A DNA stretch of 64,000 nt, from positions 1 through 64,000 of the forward strand of contig JAUWIG010000002.1 of the NCBI GenBank assembly GCA_030605475.1. The letters run 5' to 3'. The notes beneath the pieces were generated by a model. The model saw nothing but the letters and a program-made list of their open reading frames with translations. It was not told where the DNA came from and searched no databases. A program made the position numbers and the translations under genes. Each line of letters starts with the position of its first letter. Position 1 is the stretch's first letter. The DNA is from Planctomycetota bacterium. GTDB lineage: Bacteria; Planctomycetota; Phycisphaerae; Sedimentisphaerales; Anaerobacaceae. Below are positions 1 through 8,308 of this stretch, piece by piece.

Positions 1-1
1 C

Positions 2-524
2 ACAATCTATCAGCTTATTCTTTTCTGCAAACCTGAACCGGATACAACTATAGCTTTTGGTGTGAACCTGGAAGCTCTTAACTATATGCGAGCAGAGCAA
101 GAAGATGATGTACCACAGATTTCTGGTTCAGAGATTACAGAGGATGAGCCGGAGCCCGAACCAGAGCCGGAACCAGAGCCAGAACCGCAGCCAAACACTT
201 TTGTGCCATTACCTGAACAAACCATTGTGCCATACGCTGAAAGAATGGAACAAGAGAAAGCTCAGAGCTTAAAGTTTTGCCCGAGTGGCAGAGGGCTTAT
301 GGCAGTAACGGAGTTGTTACCCGCCAAGGAAAGCAAAAGTCAAAATCTTTGATCCTGATTGGCAGAAATGGTCTTATGACCTTTGGAATGAATTATCAGA
401 CAGCGGAACCACTTATTGGAGTGCTTTTCTGGAGATACAAAAACCCCAAAATAACGAAAAAGGGTATGAAATTGCTGAAGCAGTACAGTGGTACGGTTGG
501 GACCAAATAAGGCTTAATTGGTAA
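2..524 (+). pseudogene. Left-edge gene fragment with an apparent frameshift
   Basis: One frame is open from the window edge to a stop at 350-352. It contains a Glu-Pro repeat, EPEPEPEPEPEPQP, which is typical of a linker or periplasm-spanning spacer. Another frame, open from about 309 to the stop at 522-524, reads like a genuine C-terminus rich in Trp and Asp (for example DPDWQKWSYDLWNELSDSG). The two frames overlap between about 309 and 350, so a single-base indel there would join them into one protein. I do not recognise the family and the N-terminus lies outside the window. It is either a recently broken gene, two overlapping genes, or a sequencing error. Confidence 0.45.
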
Positions 525-535
525 AGGAATTAAAG

Positions 536-1030
536 ATGAAGAAAAAGCTATATAGGTCAATTGTAAAAGTGTATATTGTCCTATCGGCGTTACTTTTAAT
601 AATATCAGCCTCGTGTATATCGCTTTCCAAAGTTATGGGTTTTCCACCTCCGAACGTTAAAATGGTGATGATAGACAAAATTCAAAAGATGGATGATGAT
701 TACGTTACGGAAATTCTTATAGGTGATTATGATGGATATGAAATGTTGACGGATCCCCCAAACGTGGAGTTTTGGGATAGTACAGATAACCCTGAGCGAA
801 TAGCATCAATTATGGCTGCTGTTAAATTAGTTCGTATTACAGAACCCTATGACTTTTATGGAATCCCGTCATTCTTGGGCTTCAAATGCAAAAATGGCAA
901 AATCTATACCATAGAGCTTTATCGTGATCGTGAAACGAAAGAGGTTTATGGTCTAGGCTATGAAGACCCAACCGGAAAGTTATATGAAGAATTGGCTAAT
1001 GCTTGCTTGATTGCTGGCGGTAAAGAGTAA
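536..1030 (+). CDS. Putative lipoprotein of unknown function
   Basis: This codes for 164 residues. I chose the ATG at 536 because an AAAGGA-like ribosome site lies about 8 bases upstream; a TTG at 518 is possible but has no site. The N-terminus has several lysines, then a hydrophobic stretch ending in ISASC, which resembles a lipobox, so the protein is probably exported and lipid-anchored. The rest is soluble and acidic, with no motif I recognise. It follows the broken edge gene by about 10 bases and precedes another small unknown protein. Confidence 0.7.
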   Translation: MKKKLYRSIVKVYIVLSALLLIISASCISLSKVMGFPPPNVKMVMIDKIQKMDDDYVTEILIGDYDGYEMLTDPPNVEFWDSTDNPERIASIMAAVKLVRITEPYDFYGIPSFLGFKCKNGKIYTIELYRDRETKEVYGLGYEDPTGKLYEELANACLIAGGKE

Positions 1031-1060
1031 CAAGGTCTTTTCGCCTTACCTCACTCTGAT

Positions 1061-1312
1061 ATGAGTTGGGCCTTGCGAATGTCAAGTTCGCAAACGCAGG
1101 CTCTTCAGGGTTGGTGGGGTGAATTTGAAAAGGGAGAAACTTCAAAGTTCAATCATTTTGCTTACCATGAGTGGACTAAACTTAAAGAAGGTGATAATCT
1201 TTATCAAGCATTGTTATATGCCATCAATGAGACAGATTGGATACCCGATGGCCCTCACGATAACTATAGGGTAAAGGGCCAGGGGGACATCACTGACCTT
1301 AAGATAGAGTAG
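1061..1312 (+). CDS. Small hypothetical protein
   Basis: This is an 83-residue reading frame rich in Trp, His and acidic residues, with realistic amino-acid composition (for example FNHFAYHEWTKLKEGDN). It has no signal peptide or membrane segment. No clear ribosome site precedes the ATG, and a later in-frame ATG at 1079 is also possible. I do not recognise the family. Its small size and position among accessory lipoproteins would fit a remnant or a small accessory protein. Confidence 0.45.
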   Translation: MSWALRMSSSQTQALQGWWGEFEKGETSKFNHFAYHEWTKLKEGDNLYQALLYAINETDWIPDGPHDNYRVKGQGDITDLKIE

Positions 1313-1380
1313 AAATGAGGTTTACATATGAAGCCTAAATTTTACCTACGTTTTTCTTGTATTTGGGGAGGTAGTTGAAA

Positions 1381-2430
1381 ATGGAACGACTTTCATTGCT
1401 TCTGAGTTTGATAACTATATGTTCGGCAGTAACAGTTGCCTGTGGGGATGATTTTAATTTGTCGCAAGTTCAATGGGCACCGATAATGTATGATGTTTTG
1501 GACGAGGATGATAATATAAAGCTGCTTGTATTTTTCTATGATGACCCTTCACGCTTAGACAAAGACAAAGGGGTTGAGAAATTCAAGGAAATTGGAAGAC
1601 TGGTCGATCCGGAGAAGATTAAAAGGGTGATGGAAACGATAGAGGAGGATTCGACCATTTGCGGATGTGAAAACCAATGCGGCCATATATATATGTGGCC
1701 AACGTGGATGGGTGTGGTGAACAAAAATAATCAGGGATTTTTAATAAATATTGGTTTGAACCATTCAAAAGAAAGAGTAGAATGGTGGGCACGTTACTCC
1801 AATCGGCTTTATGATGTCCTTGTTGAATACGAGATTATAGAACCCCCAAAGAAGCATATATTTGTAAATGACCCTAACCTGGTGCACTTCAAAGCCCCTC
1901 CGCAGCCTCATTTGCGAAGGAAACCGAGAGTTATAACAACTTTTCTGGAACGAGACTTAGATCAGATATATATAAAGGTAGACCCCAATGCAGAACCGAT
2001 ATACATTAAGGTTGCCCCAAACTCACCTGAAGTTTATATCGCGGTCGACCCCAATCGGTCGCTTATCTATATTAGGAAGCTTCTTCCCGCAATTAACGCG
2101 ATGAAAAAACAATCAGAAGAACTAGTGGCTCAAAACCGATGGTTGACCCGAAGTTTAGAGAGATGCCTCGAGAAACTCGAAGCAGAAAAGGGCTTGCAAC
2201 CAATAATAACCGACTCAAACGATTACATAAATAGACTATCTGGGCTCAATTGTGTACCCTATACAATACCGCAAATAAAGCCTTTACCGGAAACAACTGA
2301 AATAAGTCGGCTGGGGGCTTTGATGGACCTGCATTGTCTAGCAACGAGCGGGTCCCTAAATTTAACACGTGAGCATATTAGGAATTTTGAAAAGCGTATG
2401 AATCGCCTCAAGACTTATTTGGAGAAATAA
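1381..2430 (+). CDS. Lipoprotein with an internal IYIKVDPN-type repeat
   Basis: This codes for about 349 residues. The start is taken at ATG 1381 because GGGGAGG lies 9 bases upstream; the TTG at 1375 is too close to that site. A signal peptide ends in VTVAC, a good lipobox, so the mature protein should be lipid-anchored outside the cytoplasm. The N-terminal half has a cysteine cluster (CGCENQC) and many Trp. Around residues 197-240 an eight-residue unit recurs as IYIKVDPN, IYIKVAPN, VYIAVDPN and IYIRK, like strands of a small beta-solenoid or sheet. A coiled-coil-like segment with SEELVAQNRWLTRSLER follows. The family is unknown to me. Confidence 0.75.
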   Translation: MERLSLLLSLITICSAVTVACGDDFNLSQVQWAPIMYDVLDEDDNIKLLVFFYDDPSRLDKDKGVEKFKEIGRLVDPEKIKRVMETIEEDSTICGCENQCGHIYMWPTWMGVVNKNNQGFLINIGLNHSKERVEWWARYSNRLYDVLVEYEIIEPPKKHIFVNDPNLVHFKAPPQPHLRRKPRVITTFLERDLDQIYIKVDPNAEPIYIKVAPNSPEVYIAVDPNRSLIYIRKLLPAINAMKKQSEELVAQNRWLTRSLERCLEKLEAEKGLQPIITDSNDYINRLSGLNCVPYTIPQIKPLPETTEISRLGALMDLHCLATSGSLNLTREHIRNFEKRMNRLKTYLEK

Positions 2431-2456
2431 ATCAGTTAAAAAGGAAAATAGCGCAA

Positions 2457-2591
2457 ATGCAAATAATAACAGATAAGCATAAGTTTATAATACCTGTCCG
2501 GTGGACAAGTCGAAAGGTATATGGTCTTGAGTGGACATCTTATGAATTAAAACAGAAACTGAGAGAGTGGGGATTTCCTGACCCTAAATGA
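2457..2591 (+). CDS. Possible 44-residue small protein
   Basis: A short frame starts with MQIITDKHKF and ends with LREWGFPDPK. Its composition is protein-like, with charged and aromatic residues, and the segment RWTSRKVYGLEWTSYEL is not low complexity. It begins 26 bases after the preceding lipoprotein stops, with an AAAGGA about 12 bases upstream, which is rather far. It may be a translationally coupled small protein or a decayed C-terminal fragment. Confidence 0.35.
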   Translation: MQIITDKHKFIIPVRWTSRKVYGLEWTSYELKQKLREWGFPDPK

Positions 2592-2692
2592 GAAGTTCAG
2601 TCATTATAGTATTAACAGGTATGTTACGACAATTTGCGATTAAGTTCTGAATTTGGCGCGAAATTCGGGTTCAAGATTGAAAGGAGACCATT

Positions 2693-3493
2693 ATGGCAAG
2701 GACAATTCTAACCGTAGTGCTTATCGTTTTATTGAACGTCTTGATTGGCTGCAATAACGATGTTGACAAAAGCAGTGCCAGGCTCATGCTTGTTCGCGAG
2801 AAGACCTCGTTTGGTTCTATTCCGGTTGTCAGGGTTGCCGGGGCCGGGGAGGTCGATATTGTCGAGCAGATTGTGGCCAATCGGCAGGCGTATCGACAGG
2901 GTCTTGAATTGCTGGTGGAATACTACGCCGAAGAGGGAAACAATATGAAGCTGAGGTGGGCTAAAAAAGAGCTGGTGGCATTAGAGGCTATGGCGCAATA
3001 CAACTACATCGTTGAGGCCGGTCTGGCTGGGCCGGATTTGAAAGCGAGTACTTCAATTCAGCAGGCCGACGAGCTCTATGAGCAGGCCTTGCAGCTCGAA
3101 AAAAAGGCCAGAGAGCTGATCGTTATTGTCGATGAAAATCTGTTGCGGCGGGCTCTGGATAAATACAATCAGCTTATAAGAAATTATCCTTCCAGTGACA
3201 AGATTGATGATGCGGCATATAAAGCCGGTGGAACTTATAGGCATTTCAATGACTATACGATAGCCGTGTTGTACTACCAAAGGGCTTATCAGTGGGACCC
3301 TGATACGATTCATCCTGCTATGTTTAAGGCAGCTTATATTTTGGATAGACACCTGCACCGCAGAGCGGAAGCGCTGGAGCTTTATCGGCAGGCCGTCAAA
3401 AATGAAAGTTTGAGTTTTAATTATAAAGAGTTTGCAGAAACACGTATCGAAGAATTGACCAAAAGTGACGAAAGCCTGAAAGAGAGCAAGTAA
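2693..3493 (+). CDS. TPR-type lipoprotein
   Basis: This codes for 266 residues. A signal peptide of about 20 residues ends in VLIGC, a lipobox, so the protein is probably an outer-surface or periplasmic lipoprotein. From about residue 125 onward the sequence has helical repeat character: RALDKYNQLIRNYPSS, then YTIAVLYYQRAYQWDPD, then RRAEALELYRQAVKNE. These match the tetratricopeptide consensus of paired helices with Ala and Tyr at fixed positions. GGAGACC lies 9 bases upstream of the ATG. TPR lipoproteins usually act as scaffolds for envelope complexes; the partner here is unknown. A terminator-like hairpin follows. Confidence 0.82.
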   Translation: MARTILTVVLIVLLNVLIGCNNDVDKSSARLMLVREKTSFGSIPVVRVAGAGEVDIVEQIVANRQAYRQGLELLVEYYAEEGNNMKLRWAKKELVALEAMAQYNYIVEAGLAGPDLKASTSIQQADELYEQALQLEKKARELIVIVDENLLRRALDKYNQLIRNYPSSDKIDDAAYKAGGTYRHFNDYTIAVLYYQRAYQWDPDTIHPAMFKAAYILDRHLHRRAEALELYRQAVKNESLSFNYKEFAETRIEELTKSDESLKESK

Positions 3494-3538
3494 CATCTAT
3501 AAAAAAAATTGAGGTAAAAGTTTCTTGCGATAGAGTAT

Positions 3539-3570
3539 CGGGTCTGACTGGATGTCGGGCCCGTTTTTCT
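3539..3570 (+). terminator. Rho-independent terminator between the TPR lipoprotein and tilS
   Basis: A 10-bp stem, CGGGTCTGAC (3539-3548) pairing with GTCGGGCCCG (3554-3563) with two G-U pairs, encloses a 5-base loop. TTTTTCT follows directly. It should end transcription of the upstream lipoprotein gene. Confidence 0.75.
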
Positions 3571-3581
3571 ATGGATAAAAA

Positions 3582-5027
3582 ATGCTGACCGAATTTGAGA
3601 ACAAGGTGGCTGGTTTTATCAAAGACAACGAGCTTTTCGGCTCGGCGGCTAAAGTTTTGTTGGCTGTTTCAGGCGGAGCCGATTCGACTGCTCTTTTACA
3701 TACTATCTGTGCGCTGAAGACTGAGGGCGTTTTAAGTGCTGAACTGATTTGCGCTCATATAAATCATCAGTTGAGAGGTTCGCAAGCCGAGATGGATGAG
3801 GATTTTGTTATCGCAGAGGCAGCCAGACTAAACTTGAGCTTAATGACAAGACGGCTGGACGTGCGAGGGTTTGCACGTAAAAATAAGCTGTCAATTGAGA
3901 CAGCAGCTCGCAAATTGCGGATTGAAAGTTTGCTGGATATTGCAAAGGCCGGAAATTGTAATTGCGTAGCTACGGCACATCAAAAGAACGACAACGCCGA
4001 AACGGTTATACAAAGGCTGTGTCGCGGAACAGGGTTTCGCGGCCTTGCGGGCATCTGGCCGGTGCGAAGCTTTGCCGATGATATTAAGTTCGTAAGGCCG
4101 TTGCTGTGTGTCAGGCGGGATGAGATTATTGAGTACTTAAAAAAACGAAATTTAAGGTGGCGGTTAGACCACACGAATTATCATTGTACATACAGGCGAA
4201 ACTATATTCGTCATCGGCTGATTCCAGCATTACAGCGACAGTGCAGCGATTCAATCGTAGAGCGATTGTCTGAGCTGGCTCAATCAGCCCATAGGTTCCA
4301 CCGTTTGATTTGCAGCAGCGTAGACAAAGTATGGCCGGAATTGGCAGATTGTTCCGACGACGGGCTAAAGATGGATTTGAAAATGTTTCAGCCAGAGCCA
4401 CCGGCCGTGAAGGTTGAGTTGGTTCGGCGAAGTTTAGCTTCGCTCGGCAGTGGTGAGAGAAATTTAACACAGGAACACCTTAAAAGGATATTGCAATTAA
4501 CAGAACAAAATATCAGCGGCAGGAAAATCGAATTGCCGGATGGATTTGTAGTTGGCTCTGAATACGGGAAACTGATTTTTGCACGGCCGCAGGAAAGACG
4601 TCAGCTCTGGAAGCAAACCAAAAAAAGTGTTGAGTTGGAGGTTCCGGGACGGACCAGATTTGGCAACTGTTTGATAGAGGCAACTATTTTCGAGGCCGAT
4701 GAAAAGCAACTTAAAAAGTTTAAAGCAGAGAAAAACGAATTTATTGAGTGGCTTGATTTGGATAAGGTGAAACCGCCCTTAGTGGTTCGTTTGCGCGAGG
4801 ACGGTGACAGGTTTTGGCCTTTGGGGCTGGAGGGAGAAAAAAAAGTCGGCAAATTCCTGACCGCTGCGAAAGTGCCGCAGGAATTGCGCAAAAAGTTGCT
4901 GATTGTTGCCGATAGTGAAAAAATAATCTGGCTCTGGCCCATTAGAATGAGTGAGCAAGTCAAAATTATCAGCGAGACGCAAAAAATCCTTCAATTACAA
5001 ATAACTGATGCCAGCCCGGTACATTAA
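3582..5027 (+). CDS. tilS: tRNA(Ile)-lysidine synthase TilS
   Basis: TilS attaches lysine to C34 of tRNA-Ile(CAU), changing the anticodon so that it reads AUA. The N-terminal PP-loop ATPase motif SGGADS is at residues 30-35, followed by HINHQLRG at 59-66, both hallmarks of the family. The C-terminal domain is present, with REDGDRFWPLG then KKVGKFLTAAKVP around residues 400-430. The length of 481 residues suits a full-length enzyme with all domains. It acts in the cytoplasm and is essential in most bacteria. The gene starts 12 bases after the upstream terminator. Confidence 0.95.
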   Translation: MLTEFENKVAGFIKDNELFGSAAKVLLAVSGGADSTALLHTICALKTEGVLSAELICAHINHQLRGSQAEMDEDFVIAEAARLNLSLMTRRLDVRGFARKNKLSIETAARKLRIESLLDIAKAGNCNCVATAHQKNDNAETVIQRLCRGTGFRGLAGIWPVRSFADDIKFVRPLLCVRRDEIIEYLKKRNLRWRLDHTNYHCTYRRNYIRHRLIPALQRQCSDSIVERLSELAQSAHRFHRLICSSVDKVWPELADCSDDGLKMDLKMFQPEPPAVKVELVRRSLASLGSGERNLTQEHLKRILQLTEQNISGRKIELPDGFVVGSEYGKLIFARPQERRQLWKQTKKSVELEVPGRTRFGNCLIEATIFEADEKQLKKFKAEKNEFIEWLDLDKVKPPLVVRLREDGDRFWPLGLEGEKKVGKFLTAAKVPQELRKKLLIVADSEKIIWLWPIRMSEQVKIISETQKILQLQITDASPVH

Positions 5028-5049
5028 GCTAATTGTTCGCAATAAATTC

Positions 5050-5078
5050 TTGACAATGCCTGGGGTTGTAAATAAAGT
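5050..5078 (+). promoter_or_regulatory. Predicted sigma70 promoter for gap
   Basis: TTGACA at 5050-5055 is separated by 17 bases from TAAAGT at 5073-5078. The -35 box is perfect and the -10 weaker. It lies about 75 bases upstream of gap and overlaps no gene. Confidence 0.5.
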
Positions 5079-5153
5079 GGTTCTCCTGCGTATTGTGAAG
5101 CAGTGTAAAGAATCAAAAACCTTATTTGAGTACCAAAAAAAGGAGATTTACAA

Positions 5154-6167
5154 ATGGCGACAAAGGTTGCAATTAACGGGTTCGGCCGAATCGGCAGAGC
5201 TGTAACAAGGATTATTATGCAGAAAAAGAGCGATTTGGAATTAGTGGCAATCAACGACCTGACGGACGCCAAGAGTCTTGCGCACCTGTTCAAATATGAT
5301 ACGGTAATGGGTAGATGGAACGGTACGGTTGAGGCTGGGGATGGTGAGCTGGTTATTAACGGCAAAGCCATCAAGGTTTTGGCTGTCAGGAGCCCGGCTG
5401 AGCTGCCCTGGAAGGATATGGGCGTGAAGGTTGTTCTGGAATCTACGGGAGTTTTTCGCGTAGCTGAGTCGCCGAAGGGTGGTTACGCTGACCATCTTAA
5501 AGCCGGTGCCGGTAAGGTTGTTCTCAGCGTCCCCGCAAAAGACGACATCGAGGCAACAATTGTTCTGGGCGTTAACGATGAGAAGTTGACCAGGGATGTT
5601 AAATGCGTATCGAATGCAAGTTGTACGACCAACTGTCTTGCACCTTTGGCTAAGACACTAAACGATGCGTTTGGCATTGAGCAGGGAGTTATGACAACCA
5701 TTCATGCTTATACCAACGACCAGAGTGTTGCCGATATGATTCACAAAGACCTTCGTCGTGCGCGGGCGGCGGCGGCGAACATTATACCAACCACTACCGG
5801 TGCGGCAAAGGCCATCGGTAAAGTTGTCCCTGAGCTTGATGGCAAGCTCGATGGTTTTGCTATTCGGGTGCCCATTCCGGTCGGCAGTATTGTTGACCTG
5901 GTGGTCAATGTTAAAAAGGACGTTACCGTTGATAAGGTGAACGCAGCGGTGAAAGCGGCGGCGGAAGGGCCGATGAAAAACATCCTGGTTTATTGTGATG
6001 AGCCAATTGTCAGCAGTGATATCGTTAATGACCCTGCTTCGAGCATTTTCGATTCTCTGTGCACAATGGTCGTCGACAGGACTGTTAAGGTCATTAGCTG
6101 GTATGACAACGAGTGGGGTTATTCAAACCGCACTGTTGATATTATGGAAAGAATGGCGGCAATGTAA
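5154..6167 (+). CDS. gap: Type I glyceraldehyde-3-phosphate dehydrogenase
   Basis: This enzyme oxidises glyceraldehyde 3-phosphate to 1,3-bisphosphoglycerate with NAD in glycolysis. The Rossmann motif INGFGRIGR begins at residue 7. The catalytic cysteine is C157 in SNASCTTN, and the C-terminal WYDNEWGYSNR is intact. At 337 residues it has normal family length. The AAGGAG at 5141-5146 places the start at ATG 5154. It is followed by pgk, so two consecutive glycolytic steps are encoded together, as in many bacteria. Confidence 0.97.
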   Translation: MATKVAINGFGRIGRAVTRIIMQKKSDLELVAINDLTDAKSLAHLFKYDTVMGRWNGTVEAGDGELVINGKAIKVLAVRSPAELPWKDMGVKVVLESTGVFRVAESPKGGYADHLKAGAGKVVLSVPAKDDIEATIVLGVNDEKLTRDVKCVSNASCTTNCLAPLAKTLNDAFGIEQGVMTTIHAYTNDQSVADMIHKDLRRARAAAANIIPTTTGAAKAIGKVVPELDGKLDGFAIRVPIPVGSIVDLVVNVKKDVTVDKVNAAVKAAAEGPMKNILVYCDEPIVSSDIVNDPASSIFDSLCTMVVDRTVKVISWYDNEWGYSNRTVDIMERMAAM

Positions 6168-6225
6168 GGAGAAAGGTAAAGATTAAAAAGTGAAAGTTTA
6201 AAACTTTACTGGGGGTGAGTAAAAA

Positions 6226-7464
6226 ATGGCTAAAAAAACCGTTACCGATATTAATGTGCAGGGAAAGCGGGTTTTAATGCGGTGCGACTTCAATGTGCCG
6301 TTGGATGAGGATTGTAACATTACCAGCGATGACCGAATCGTCAAAGCCCTGCCAACTATAAAAAACATTCTCGAGAGGGGAGCTTCGCTGATTCTGATGA
6401 GCCATCTGGGCCGACCAGAGGGCCAGAGAAACGAAAAGATGTCTTTAGCGCCGGTAGCCGGGAGATTGTCGGAGCTGCTGGGTAATAAGATTGTTTTCAC
6501 TGACGATTGTATTGGGGACGAGACAAGGGCCAAAGCACAAGCACTTAAAAGCGGCGAGTGTATGCTGCTTGAGAACCTGCGCTTCCACAAGGAAGAGACC
6601 ATAAAGGACAAGGCAGCAAAGGAGGATGCACAACTGCGAGAGGCCAAGGACAATTTCGCAAAGCAGCTTGCCGATTTAGCGGATATCTATGTTGACGATG
6701 CTTTCGGCACCGCGCACAGGGACAATGCTTCGATGTACACCGTGCCGTCAGTGATGGAAGGTAAACAGCGGGTTATTGGCTTTTTGATTGAAAAGGAACT
6801 AAAGTTCCTTGGCCGGACAGTCAGTAATCCCGAAAAACCGTTTGTAGCGATACTGGGCGGAGCGAAGGTTTCCGACAAGATAGGTGTGATTGAGAATCTG
6901 CTTGACAAAGTTGACTGCATACTGATTGGCGGAGCAATGGCCTATACATTTTTCAAGGCACAGGGTCAGGCCGTAGGCAAGAGCCTGTGCGAAGATGATT
7001 TTCTTGATAAAGCTACCGAACTTCTTGAGCAGGCCAAAGACCTCGGCTGCGAGATAGTTTTGCCGGTCGATACAATGGTCGTAAGGGAATTCAAAGCCGG
7101 TACTGAAAAAAAGGTGGTCCATGGTGATATTGAAGCTGACTGGCAGGGCTTGGATATTGGGCCGGCCACCCAGAAGCTTTTTGCGGAAAAACTTGTCGGC
7201 GCACAGACAATCATCTGGAACGGACCGATGGGCGTTTTTGAACTGCCGCCTTTCGATGAAGGGACGAAGGCCGTTGCTTTGGCTGTCGCCGAGGCCACAA
7301 GAAAAGGTGCTCGAAGCGTTATCGGAGGCGGTGACAGCGCAAGTGCCATCCAAAAGCTTGGTCTTGAGGATAAAGTAAGCCATATTTCTACCGGCGGAGG
7401 GGCGTCACTCGAGTTTTTGGAAGGAAAAAAATTCAAGTGCCTGGAAATCCTCGATGAAAAATAG
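6226..7464 (+). CDS. pgk: Phosphoglycerate kinase
   Basis: This enzyme transfers phosphate from 1,3-bisphosphoglycerate to ADP. The signature RVLMRCDFNVPLD lies near residue 14, and the substrate-binding SHLGRPEG follows at about residue 65. The nucleotide-binding C-terminal domain carries VAILGGAKVSDKI and the final glycine-rich SVIGGGDSASA and ISTGGGASLEF. The length of 412 residues is slightly over the typical 390-400. It lies 58 bases after gap with a GGGGGTGAG ribosome site, and the two are probably co-transcribed. Confidence 0.97.
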   Translation: MAKKTVTDINVQGKRVLMRCDFNVPLDEDCNITSDDRIVKALPTIKNILERGASLILMSHLGRPEGQRNEKMSLAPVAGRLSELLGNKIVFTDDCIGDETRAKAQALKSGECMLLENLRFHKEETIKDKAAKEDAQLREAKDNFAKQLADLADIYVDDAFGTAHRDNASMYTVPSVMEGKQRVIGFLIEKELKFLGRTVSNPEKPFVAILGGAKVSDKIGVIENLLDKVDCILIGGAMAYTFFKAQGQAVGKSLCEDDFLDKATELLEQAKDLGCEIVLPVDTMVVREFKAGTEKKVVHGDIEADWQGLDIGPATQKLFAEKLVGAQTIIWNGPMGVFELPPFDEGTKAVALAVAEATRKGARSVIGGGDSASAIQKLGLEDKVSHISTGGGASLEFLEGKKFKCLEILDEK

Positions 7465-7545
7465 AGTTCGTAGTTTATAGTTCGTAGCATTTAGCCGTTA
7501 ATATTTAGTCAATAGTCAATAGTCAATAGTAAATAGTAAATCAAG
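7465..7545 (+). repeat. Repeat-built spacer between pgk and rpe
   Basis: The gap consists of GTTCGTAGTTTATAGTTCGT followed by three to four tandem copies of TCAATAG/TAAATAG. The array runs to 7 bases before the rpe ATG, leaving no recognisable Shine-Dalgarno sequence. Similar TAGT/ACTAA spacers separate ruvC-ruvA and ruvA-ruvB. Confidence 0.6.
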
Positions 7546-8211
7546 ATGCGATTACCCAAAGCGGGAACAATCGAGATTGCACCATCAATATTGAGTGCGG
7601 ATTTTGCCAGGCTGGCTGATGAGATAGCCGAGATTGAGTCAGCTGGGGTCAATATTGTGCATCTTGATGTTATGGATGGCCACTTCGTGCCGAATATTAC
7701 GATTGGGCCGCAGGTGATTGCCAAGCTCCGCAAGTACAGCAACTTGGTTTTCGACACTCATTTGATGATAAGTGAGCCAGCCAAATATGCTAAAGCGTTT
7801 GTTGAGGCAGGCGCCGACCATATAACATTTCACATTGAGGTCGCGGATGACCCGGAAAAACTCATTGACAGGCTGCATGAGCTTGGGGTTACTGCTGGGA
7901 TATGCCTGAATCCGGAGACGCCGGTGGAGCAGGTAGAGGCGGTTGCGCCGCTTTGTGATATGGTTCTGGTTATGACGGTTCGGCCGGGGTTCGGGGCTCA
8001 GGAGTTTATGCTCGAGGCAGCGAAAAAAATCGCTCAAATAAGAAAAATTGTCGGCCCTAACATACGCATTGAAGTCGATGGCGGGATAAACCCACAAACC
8101 ACACCAATTGTGGTTTCCTACGGTGCTGATACCCTTGTGGCGGGCAACGCAATATTTGCAAAATCCGACCGTATCGCCGCTATAAACGCCATTCGAGGGG
8201 CCTCAAAGTAA
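7546..8211 (+). CDS. rpe: Ribulose-phosphate 3-epimerase
   Basis: Rpe interconverts ribulose 5-phosphate and xylulose 5-phosphate in the pentose phosphate pathway. The TIM-barrel signature is complete: IAPSILSADFARL near residue 11, HLDVMDGHFVPN with metal-binding His/Asp at about 38, MTVRPGFGAQ in the middle and EVDGGINPQT near the end. At 221 residues it has normal length. The start has no ribosome site because repeat sequence fills the upstream spacer; ATG 7546 is the only reasonable start. Confidence 0.95.
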   Translation: MRLPKAGTIEIAPSILSADFARLADEIAEIESAGVNIVHLDVMDGHFVPNITIGPQVIAKLRKYSNLVFDTHLMISEPAKYAKAFVEAGADHITFHIEVADDPEKLIDRLHELGVTAGICLNPETPVEQVEAVAPLCDMVLVMTVRPGFGAQEFMLEAAKKIAQIRKIVGPNIRIEVDGGINPQTTPIVVSYGADTLVAGNAIFAKSDRIAAINAIRGASK

Positions 8212-8283
8212 TTTTTATAGCTAAACCAACGAATTTCTGATAGAATTCTTGAACCGTTGATTCTATGTTGAGCTGAACTGAAC

Positions 8284-8308
8284 ACCGCGTAAAATGCGGG
8301 GCTAAATA
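8284..8308 (+). repeat. REP-like hairpin with GCTAAATA tail (copy 1)
   Basis: A small stem CCGC/GCGG (8284-8298) is followed by GGCTAAATA and abuts the accD start codon. The same hairpin-plus-GCTAAATA arrangement occurs at 11186-11208 and, inverted, three times at 17241-17376. Confidence 0.55.
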
